Of a stretch of 64,000 nucleotides of DNA, positions 26,901 through 38,900 are shown one piece after another (within the stretch, counting starts at the first letter, position 1; the number at the start of each line of letters is the position of its first letter). Under the pieces are notes generated by a model. It saw only the letters and a list, made by a program, of their open reading frames with translations, was not told the origin of the DNA and did not search any database. The position numbers and the translations under genes were made by a program. This stretch comes from Owenia fusiformis (lineage: Eukaryota; Annelida; Polychaeta; Sabellida; Oweniidae), in NCBI GenBank assembly GCA_903813345.2, contig CAIIXF020000007.1, positions 34,504,538 through 34,568,537 of the forward strand. Direction: 5' to 3'.

Positions 26901-29900
26901 ATTAGTATGAAAAATAGGAATTATTAGTTGCACCAGGTGAAATGTTAAGGTGACATCACTTGTATTTGATGAATAATTACATAACACCACTCTGATATTA
27001 GGGTATTTGATAACTGCTCTATACTAGGCTTATCTAAATAATGTAAGTTGTAGTTTCTGTGGAATTTAATATTGTTTAAATTATTATTTACAATCCGCAA
27101 TTACAAAATTTAAATTCATCAGATAAATAAATCATTACATAAGAGTACATTACTTTGGAACTATCAATTGGATGTACATTGCTGTAGAAACGAATTTATG
27201 GTTATTAAACAGAATTTAAACTGATAGAGCACATTTAAATCTCAGATATCTGGGGAGTCTTTCATTAATATAATTTCAGTGCGTAGGAATGATGGTAAAT
27301 CTGTCTGTCAGGTTGGAAAACATTGAGTGTACATGTGCTACATTCAGAATCGGATGCAGATATTGTGATTGTGAAAACTGCAATGCAAAGTGTCCAAACC
27401 TCAAATACAGTACTCATACAGGTCTCCTTGTGCTTCTCATTTATCATGCACAAAACACAAACTTCAACATTTTCTTCAAAGCTGAACCAAAAGCAGCAAC
27501 CCAAGAATCAAAATGTTGGAATATAAATGAAATAAGATTGTCTTCGGGAAAAGTGGTCTTTGACAATATTTTGTTTATCTTTTCTGGAGTGTGACAACGC
27601 ATTCAGGTTATAATTGGCATAGACAAGAAGCTATCATTGAGGCAGATAGAAAAGAGTGAGTTCTTGAGAAAACAAGCGGTTGTTTTTAAATTATCAAAGC
27701 ACTGGTCGGGTCGTTTCGGTAACAAAATGTCTAAACGTCGAAGGCACGATATTTCTTTTTTCCTTTTTTTCACGCGCTGTAGGCAGAATCCCCATGATGT
27801 TTGTTTCTCACAATCGTGTATCAGTATCATATGTTTTAGAAAATGTACATGTTTGCGCAAAAATAGCTCAGAAGACAACATAATTGTTGATTTAATTCCT
27901 TACTTAAGTTACATAAACGGTGGCAGTTCAAAGTGCAGATCTTAACTGTTTATCAAGATACTGTTTATGTAACTTAAGTGAGAAAGTAAATCGACGATTC
28001 TGTTGTCTTCTGAACTATTTGTTCGCAAATATGTACATTTTTTAAATAATAATAATACTGATACATGTTTGTGATAATTCTGCCTACAACGTGCTCTTTT
28101 GTCAATTTATGGTGGAAAAAATGTGAAACCCTAAATGAACTTAGGCTTCAAAAATTCTATTAAAAGAGAGCAGCAAGATCTGAATTATTGCAGCCCCCCC
28201 CGTGTTCTTCCTCCAACTTCTGATGCTGCGGAAAACAACAATTATAGAGTATACCATCAGATCCAGGAGTGGGAGGGAAATAAACTGCTGGGAAATAAGC
28301 AACGAAACGTTTGTTCCCATTGCCTAAATGCAGCTCCCCTCTCTCAGAGATCATCCATTGTGTGTATAAGGCATATTGTACTTCTATGAAGTAGGTATGC
28401 AAAGGCATTTGTGCAAATACCTCCATAACTGATCATGAAAATAATGATGACTAAATAAGGAGCACTGGGGGGGGGGGGTGGATGCCCGGGCCCCCTTGGG
28501 TGGGCCCAGAATAAAAATTGGGACCAAAAAAAGGCCTTAAGGCCCTCAAAAAGTGGGCCTTTTGGTCATAAGAGGGCCTTTTAAGGCCTTATTTTTTAAT
28601 TTCAGGCCAAATTTTAGAGAAAATGGGCCTCTATATTTCAAAATTTGGGCCCACTTTAGGGGTTTAGGGGCCCAAAATCTTTTTTCGCGCAAGCGCAGAA
28701 ATCTTTTTCTCAGACCTGAAATTTGCCCCCCCCCCTTGTTGGTTCCCAGATCCACCCTTGATGAAGACTGGTGATAGACAAGGTTGTAACTGATTGTTGT
28801 TACAACATAATATTAGCTTATTTAATCAGCATTCTTTTTTGCCTCTATAAGTAAGACACATATATGAAGGTTAAGATTACAAAATTAAGGTAGCATTTTT
28901 GATAATGAACATAACATAATCGAGCCATGCCCTGTATAAAGACCAGGGATTTACACTAGTTAACTCAGTAGTGTTCATTAACGTAGAAACCTTTTCCTCA
29001 TTTTTTATTAAATTTCATCTTGAAATCCAACATTTTTCAGTTGAACTTCTTCATTTCATTTCTCAATATCACTGTGTGGTTAAGAACACCTTAGTCAAAA
29101 GTAACACTTTTTCCTTAATACAGGGCGAGCCAAAAACGTAACCCAAACAAATCTTAATAACCCAGTCCGGTCATCCTGCATGGATTTAGTGTCATATTTG
29201 GCATAATTGAGCCTTGGTCAATCTACCCAGTCTTAGTGGTCTATCTCTAGTGGTCATGATTTTTATGGTCATTTTATACCATGCCACGAAATATGAGTGT
29301 CATGCCTGGAGGCCAACTTGAACGTATCGTACATATTTGTTCAAATCAGGAGCATGAAAATCTTGTGTCATGGCTCTCATCTTCATTCTTGTCTCTTGTT
29401 TTAATGTTTCAAGTGTTGTTAGTATAGAAAAAAGGTCCACAGATAATAAAAAATGGTGGTATTGATGTCCAGTCAGTTAGGCACATTTCGATATTTTGAG
29501 CACATTTTGTAAATAGCCATAAAATCGTGACTATTAAGGATAGACCAATGACACTTAGTAGAATGAAAGAACATTGAACAAGGTAATTGTGCCAAATATG
29601 ATGTCACACCTATGCTGAATGACTGGGTTATTAACATTTGCCTTAACATTTGGTTGGGTTACCTTTTTTGGCTCATATTAATTAACTGATGTCAGGGACA
29701 GGGATATTTAACATTTTGTTGCCTTTTCAAGGATATTTTTGGACCACCGATTGTACTTAATTTCTAACAAATCGTTCTCTCTTTTACCAGAAAAGGTATA
29801 TTATATATCAAATTGAATTTAAAAGGAAAAAACATTTGATAATTTAGCAGTTATCAACTAAAAGTAGGGCTTCCCCTATATTTCACCTGGCATTTGCCGT

Positions 29901-32900
29901 TTTTCTACTTTTTTTTACATAATCCTTTCCTGAAAACATCAAAAAACTGTTTTCAGGACAAAATAAGCCTTTACAAATAATTTAGTTGTGCTATTGAGTT
30001 CAAATATGACATTTCTTGGAAGTAATTAAACAAAAGTAAGGTCACCCCAAAAGTGTATGTGGTAAAATATTGAAATTTCAAATATTATTTTCACCCTCAA
30101 TATCCACTTAATGACCCTGATACTTATTAAATACAATGGTCAGGTGTATAATAACCTCCTTGATTTTTTTCATGCAATTCTGATGAATAGATACAGAAAT
30201 AAATACATTGTTATATTAAATTCGGGCTATTTGATGGCTTATTTTCTGATATTTGGGGCTAGAAATGCCAATTATTGCACTCAAATAGTTGGTTAACAAT
30301 TTTTAGTTGCTCTTATGTCAGTAAACTATAATAATATTACTCGTTTAATTGAGAAGAGCATCCCATTTTGAAATAAAAAAATATTTACAATCCCATACTC
30401 AAATTTGGAGGGGGTACCTAGAATGTGATATTTCATATTTGTCCACTGCATATATTTTTCTACATTTTTGATATGTTTTTCAACTGGTATCAATACACAA
30501 TATAAGCCTAATTTAAAAACTGTTGCAATTTTGGGGATGTTAAACTTCCATTTGCCTAGCCTATATATTGCAAATAGCAATTTGTAAATATTTTGCAATA
30601 TAACAAACCTTTAAAAGAGAAAAGGATAGAAAGTAAGATAGTCTTGAAAAAGTTGTCTCATCTTAAATTGTTGAATACTTCTTTATTTGTCAGATATCAA
30701 TTTTCACAAAATGAAATTATATTACTGTATGAAGGGAAATATTGGTTTTTGAAAAAATGCTTCTTACATTTTTGACTTTCAATCCCTTCTAACTCCTTTA
30801 AGAAAAAGATACATGAAATTGCTGTTTTAAAACAAAAAAGCAATTAATAATACATGTATTTTGATTTTGAATTTTGAATTTTGAATTATGATATTATGAT
30901 AACAAACACAGCTTTTGTCTTAACCATATATGGCAAAATGGGCCGAGAAGATTGGAAAATGTTACATAACCCTTTGTCAATACAAATGCATATTTATTCA
31001 CATTAAAATCAACATCCTGCTCACTCAAACACAAGGCACATAACATCAATAATGCTTTTTGAGAACATTCAGACAGTTTTGAAACTTAATGACAGTTCAT
31101 TTATCGATTTTTTAAACAATTTATAACAATTAAAATCTAAGTATTTAAATATTTGCTCATGTTTTAACAATTAACACATAGAATTAATGTATTGTAATGT
31201 TGTCTATATTTGCAAATGACGTGACTTGCAGACCTTTATGGATCATATTCATGTTTTCAGGATTACCAGGTGTGTACTTTTATGTGATGTAATTTTCATT
31301 AATCAATTTAAAATTCAAATTCCAATGACAATCCACTTCCACTTATGAGTCTTTAAATTCCACAGACAAGTCAAGATAACATTAAACATCTTTTCAAATA
31401 ACAGTTCTCTTATAAAAGTACATGGATATCAATTATGTATAAGAGTACAAAAGTATGATTGAAACTTAGGTTTGTCTCATTATAAAATTCATCGTTTTTC
31501 CTTAACGTTTCTCATGTTTTTACTTCAATCAATTAGGTTGGTTCTTTTTACAATTGCTGATTCTTGTTCATTTTGGCTGAACATGTAAATAAGTATTTTC
31601 TTAGACTTGGCATCAAGTCCAGGGTCAGCTCAGGAGTGGGTCATCTGGCAATATTTAAGAACCAATCAGATGCTTTAAAATTATTTGTTTCATTGGGTGG
31701 AAACCCTTGCTTTTCGTTTGGGAAAAAGGTTCAACCTAGAAAGACTTTGAGTATGAGGATGTTATGCATGACTTACACTTTGCATTCTGAGTGGAGGTGT
31801 TACTATGGTGTAGTCTAAAACAGTTAATGGGGTATCACTATCTATAACCAAATACCTCTGTGACAGGAAGATATACCTATCAAAAGCTAGATAAAGTACT
31901 CCTTGCCTTCCTAGAGGTTGCCCTAATTGAATTTTTCTAGTTTGGTCCATAGACTCACCTGTTTGTACTGCGGCATCCATTAACATAATTGTCTTTGTTT
32001 TAGGCCGAGACTTCTTAGGTGAATAATTATGTAGGACTCCTGACTCATTTTGAATACCAATGCTAACCATATTGCTCTCCATGTGCTTTTTCTGGAAATA
32101 AAGTAAAACAAAATATTACAACTCATAATTGCTACATTTATAGAGTATATTTAATGAAACAGATGCAGACCATATCTATGGATAAGATCAAAGAGAATAA
32201 ATTTATAGAAATGATCAATAGCAATGAAGATCATTATAATGATACCCATTGTAAATAAGACTAAAGTAACAATGCAGTGATCTCCTTACCACTGAGCAAC
32301 AAGATGCTGTACTTCATTGAACATATAAATGAAATATGAACATATTTTGACTAGAATTGATAACAAGACCTGGGGAAATCACTGCTGGGTAATTCATTTT
32401 CCCATATTGGTGCACAATTCTCAGTTATGTTAAAATTTGAGTAATGTAATCTTAAATTTGAGTAATGTATTCTACAAGTTAAGTAACGTAATGCATTTTC
32501 ATGATGCTTCTAATTTTCAAATGGGTGCAAGTTTTCAAAATGTCACTTGAGAGGATTGGGAAATCACTTCAAGTAAGGCTATAATTTTGGTTAAATTCTG
32601 TTCATTTTTGTGTTTCACACTGGCCTGCTAACACTGTATTATAACCAATGATGTCATAACTATGAAGAATATCACTTTCTGATCAAATCAACATGTTTTA
32701 CTTATGATTTAGATTGTAAATGATGTATTTGATGTGTTGTTTCAAGATGGCGTGGATTATGCATGCAATGACTGAAAAATGATCTTCTGAAGTCAGCTAT
32801 CTAAATTGAAATCAACTCAGATATGTTCCTACCCTGGGATCACTAGCTAGTATAGCTATCCTCTAACTAGGACTGATCAGTTCACGGTTTAAGTAATCAA

Positions 32901-35900
32901 TCAATCAATGATTTAGTCTTGCAGCTCCAAGCTAGTACAATGTACATGTGATTTTTGCATATATAGGGAACTGTTTATGAATGATGTCAGACAGAACTGG
33001 CCTCATGAGTAAAAGGTTTATCAGTGGCATGAAGAGGAAGGAAATAAGAAAATACTTGAACAGGGTATCATACTCCAAATCATCATGAAATTACCATTAT
33101 CAATTTGATTTATACTGTAGACTATAATACATGTATTTGCATCATTTTTTATGTGCACATAATTTTCAGTTTAATGATATCTATGACATTTTCATAATAT
33201 AGTTTTATACCTGGTATATTGACTTATTCAAAATATATTGTTGATCTCACTTCAATAATTAAATACCAGTATAATAAACGTAAAAATCAATTATTGTTGA
33301 ATATGTGGAATAAATGTGCTTAAAAGTAATAATTAAGTAGAGACCTATAGATATATTATTATACATACAATATATCTAATTGTTATTGATACAATTTCAT
33401 TTGGATGATTGCATTTAATATAATGCAAAGCTTTATCTCCCTGAATGATATTAAGCTTTTCACACATCTAAATGCAAAACTGCAAAAAATTACAAGAAAA
33501 AACATCAGTAAGACGAGATGTGCAGATACATATTAAATACAGATATACAAATAAATTATGATAAATTATTAATTATTATAAATTATTATAAATTCCAGCA
33601 GTGTTTGTATAATAATTGTTCTCATTGTCTAATATGATAACAATCACATATTTAACCAATATTTTTTCTAAATTTGTACAATATACATGAACCTCTATCC
33701 TCTATATACATGAATGAATAGCCAGGGTGCAATTTATAACTTCATAATAACCAATTAAAAATGGTGACATATTTTATTCTACTTTCCAGTGTAGTATATA
33801 CATAATAAAAAATTATGCAACAAATACTCTTGTATAATAAAGTTATGAACTTAACAATTTTTCAATTGAGCATTTTCATCATTTATTAAAGGGGGAATGC
33901 CCCCTGGTTTCTTCCCCCGACAGTCAGTGATGTCTCATTATTATTGCTCATATAGTCCAAAGCAACGTGTATACAATTGTTTATTTCTATGCTATGAAAC
34001 CTGTGAAAGTAATAAATACAACTAAGTGATATGTGGAAAGAAACAACACTCACAAGAAATGTGTTGTTATTCAAAAATGAAAACAAAACAAATATAATTT
34101 TTTTCAGTTTCATTTTGACTTCTTTACTGGCCAGTAGAAAAGTAATATCTGTGAAAAATCATCAAATTTATTGCGTATCGCATGAGTTGAAGCTCTCTCA
34201 GTTTGAAAAGCAATATAGCCGTTCACACACCTGCAAGTCATTCTATATGGTAAGTTCAACTGAGGAAGGAAAACACAAAATTCAATGACTTTAGATGCAA
34301 ACAATAAACTTTTGTAATATGTTTAACTGAGAGTTTGATATACTAAGAAATGAAGACCTGAGCAGAAATGAAATTACTCATACATAAAATGTTTATTCTC
34401 CCAAAAAGTACGTATACATATACTCAAAGATGTATTAATCAAAAATATAAAATATACATAAAACAAAAGGACATAAATAAATAGACAAAGGTGTGTAGCA
34501 ATGACAGTTGTCCATGCTTAGAATCTATCTGACAAATCAAGTGAAATATCCAGACAAAGAGGTAACTATTGAACAGTTATCTTAACAGAGAGACAACATG
34601 TTTCCTATGATGTATTATGGCTACCAATCCAAATATTTCTCTATCACTATGATACACTTCTCCTTTATCCCTCATTTGGATTATGCCAATTTCTTACAAT
34701 TTCTCTAACTATATCTAAAATAGATGACCCTTTTCAATTTGATATATTCTAGAGTATGAGGAAAACACTTATTTCATGATTTTTCTCATGTTCCTCTATA
34801 CTGCTCTTATTTCTTGGTTTCTGAAATCAACCTTGACATATTTTATATATAGGACTTCATCATCCTAACCACGTTTTAACAGGCTTGATCTAAAATGTGT
34901 TTGATCAGGATATTTTTCATGGCATTTACCTATTGTATTAGAGGAAAGTTAATGGTAAATCTAAATGGCACTGGTATAATAAAGTATCTATTGGTCGTGA
35001 CTTTGTTACAATGGAACATGGTGATGGAAAAACAACAAAATAACAATTGAGATGAGGGAAGACTCTGGAGGTTCATATATAGGTCAAAGTATCTTTTCCA
35101 AAAGTTATATTTTTCTTCCTTAAAAGAGAGCTTTATCTGCATATAGTCAACTCTGAACCTATAGGGTATTAAAGTAAAGGGAGACTTATATGAAATAAAT
35201 AAAAACAACCAACCCAGGCTGAGAGACATTTCCTTTGGAAGACTATGGATAGTTGATGTGGATCATTAACTACAATATCCGACTGGCTATTCACCATCCA
35301 TTTGCATTATTCATTATCTAGGTGCTATCTGCTACATTGTAGGGAAAAAGAGATCATAAAAAATGCAACTACAATCTCAATTTCATAAATTAATCTCCAA
35401 TGATACTAGTCAGTATACATGTATATAGTTAGTATAGCATTGCAACCTTATTTTCATCCGAATCCTGCAAAAACACATATACCAAACCAAGTTTGAGAAT
35501 ATATAGGGAGCCAGATGCAATACTACCATAGTGTATGTATGGATGTAAAATATTAGAAAAGGTTAATTTTAAGAAAATAAGCAAAACAAATGCTTTGTGC
35601 TAGGATCCTAGCTTTGTGTAAGAACACCTTAAAGATAAATATATAAGATTGGACAATATATATTATACATACAGATTTAAAGTGAGTTGCATTGGAATAG
35701 TCAGAAATTGATCTTTGTAAACCAATAGTCAATTCTATTGAATTCAGACAAAAACATCAATGAAACAGCATCTCAAACAGCTGATAAAAATCTTTATGTT
35801 CCTTTTCTCACAAATCTCAGAGGATTTTTAATGATTCAAACTTCAAGCAGTTAAATGAAATACTTCACAGCATATTGTAAATGTTATGTCAAGTATTGGG

Positions 35901-38900
35901 CATTTAATCTATTCACATAAGAATCATTCCTCTTGTATATAGTAACTATGTACACCATCGGAGCTGATGTTTTGGTGACATAGTTTGTAATACAAACAAT
36001 CACACTTTCAATTTCACCAAGTTCATATCCTCATCCTCTCAATTGATTGAATAAGAGTGAAACTCACAGAAATTAAATCACTTGATGTAAAATCTATACT
36101 TTTTGATGTTAATTCCAGCTGTAGAATTGGGTTCTATTTTTAAATGATTTAAAGAAAATGAGGAAAGTTTACAAAGCTAAAGTGGTATCTCATTGTCTGG
36201 AAAACGTCATAGCTAATCATTGATACATTTAATAATATCAAACTTTAAAACCTTAACCTTGGCAAAATCAATTATGTTCAAGGAAAGGTTGAATCCACTT
36301 GATTACTGTGTCAGACAGTCAGCAGCATATAGGATATATGTTATATATACATGTATATGCCAATATATATTTAGTACATCTATTATCAGAAATTCAAAAA
36401 TTCTAATTTTGGACAAAATAAAATTTTGGATAAAATATGTTTAGTCGTATCAAAAGTTAAAAATACTAGTTACATAAACAATATATTTTTTATGAAGAAA
36501 CTATCAGAATTGACCACATTGTATAGATGGTTCATGATATTGGGATTATCCTCTGGTCAATATATTATATCTACCCTCTGGACCTCCATATATATTATAT
36601 TAGCCTTGAAATAATCTCATACAAGCTTTAAAATCAATGTAAAACATCCAGAACCATAAAAGGTACAATATCAATGTCCCAGGAACCTACTCAATAGGTA
36701 TACGATATATCTGTTATATACTCCTGACAGACAGCAGAGCCATAGAGGGAGATACACATATTTCCCCAGAGACTGACCCTGAATGCAAAACCTCCCAGTA
36801 CATGATTCCTATAATGTCACACTCAATCCACATTTGCAAAATGCTGAATTTAGGTAACTTCAATAGAAAGCTGAGATTTTGATCAAATATTATTTGATAT
36901 TATTATTCCGTTATTTATTTAATCATTTGATAGATTTAAACTGTAAATCCCATATGAATGAAATTTTACAATAAGCAGTTTGGAAATATGAAACAAAGTT
37001 GATTAAATATAGGAACAAGAAACAAATGTAAGTTTAACAAACAGAAAATTGAAACATCTATAGAAGCTTTGTAATTCAATGTAAATTGCCTCTCTTATGA
37101 TAAAACAAGGCATTAACATGCACTACCTGCCATTTGTTATAGATGTTGGATATTAAAGGGATAATAACCTCAAGTAAAAACTATGATTCATCAGAATAAT
37201 AAGTCTATAATCAAAAACATGACCCGGGTATGAGCGACGATCTTCTAATGCATCGGCAGATATATTGGAATTAATTTTGAGGTATTGGATCTTCACCTGG
37301 ATTATGGAGGTCGCCATAACCTACCTATGAATATTCATGAGCGGCGTCACTACGACTCGACAAATTCCAGAATTTTGATTGGCCCGAAAAATGCGCATGC
37401 GCAATTGTAGCGGGGCGGCCACATTGAAAAATATTACGAACTTCTTAACAAGAAAATGGAGCAATTTGAAGATTTTGACGATGTATTTGGCATATTGACA
37501 TACTATAATATGATATCACCTGTTCGAGAAAAACATGACCATGTTCACATCAATACTTACAATTCATAGAATTAACTCCCAAAGTGCCAATCAAAACCAA
37601 AAACTGACCAACTCGTGAGCGTTGGTTACCGACATGACAGGAAAATGCGTTAATTTTATGTTGACAATCAATTATCTCTCGATCGTTTTGCTTGAAGATT
37701 AAACATATTCGGATCTTTGATTTAATAAAATGACGAATGGCAGATATTAATTGGATTTTTGACACTCTGTTATAAATATAAGGCAGAACTGATAATGTAT
37801 TCCCCGTCATGAATGATCGCGATCGATGACGCAAGGTTCGTCATTTCGATCACCAAGGAGGATTGGCTCCCAGAATCGAAGTCGATATTTTCCAACAATG
37901 AAAACGCCGAAATGTCGTTATTTTCTGAAATTATAACCGATTATAAATTCAAAATAAACAGTTCAAAATATTCGAACCAATATCTCGATCATTTCTTGTG
38001 AGTTTTGGAATTTTTCGTTGGGAAATAAGACCAAAATTCACGATTCAAATGTTGAAGTGAACAAAATGGCGGTCGTTGGAATTCAAATTTTGTAGCACGA
38101 CATACCCATATATGGGGCAGAATATCGATGTTGCACTCTGGGAGCCAATCCTCCTTGTTCGATCACCATGGAGGTGTAGGAGACCTAGTATGTTATATTT
38201 ATTTCACAAATATGGTATTAAGTTATAAAGCTATTAAAGACATACGATACGATACGATACGATACAATTCAAAAAGTTTTTTCAAAATGGCGTCGACCTA
38301 ACCGGCACATGGCCTGGTTCAGTTCTCTTTTTGGGACCGGATTGCTCGCCTTGAATCCGTTTTCTTTGGTTTCTTGTGAGAGAATATGTATGGTATGGCA
38401 ACTGCCCGAACGACAGTGAGATTCCATTGTCGATAACGACAGTGTTATTTCTGTTGCCGATAGCAAACTGTCGTGGGTAAACCCGGAAGTAAAATTGTGT
38501 TCAATCTACGCCGTTTGAGGAGAAAATCAGCTAAAACAACTTGCCCCGCGTGTCTAGAACCATCATCACTGTAGCGTCTATATAATCAATACTTACTTGA
38601 AATATCCTGACATCGAACTAAATAAACCACTCTAACTTCAGTTGTTATTCATTTTTATTCACCAATCTATTTTGAAGAGCTTTAATTTTGAAGAGCGATT
38701 TCAGCATTTGAGGCAATCTGCGCCAGTTCCTCTTGATTCGGAATCTAATTCATGCGCATTAGAATGAATAATTTGATTGGCTTAATTCCAAAAACACATG
38801 CGCACTTGTAAATTATTTCAAACTACTAGGCATGCGCGAAGAGTTGAAGCAAAAACGAAACTGCTGCAGATTACCCTACTTATTCGATGGCGGAATTGGA

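Larger units (their letters stand above)
19158..31958 (-). other. 12.8-kb intron rich in transposable-element remnants
   Basis: Phase-1 intron. Contains the 33-bp repeat near 19.9 kb, small elements at 21.6, 23.2, 25.3, 26.2, 27.7, 28.5, 29.1 and 30.3 kb. Stretches 20.1-21.4, 22.0-23.1, 23.5-25.2 and 30.8-31.9 kb show nothing recognisable. Confidence 0.65.

Noticed and set aside
31564-31818. 84-codon plus-strand frame next to exon 31959-32091
   Set aside because: Antisense to the SECISBP2L intron edge, no motif, no splice partner.
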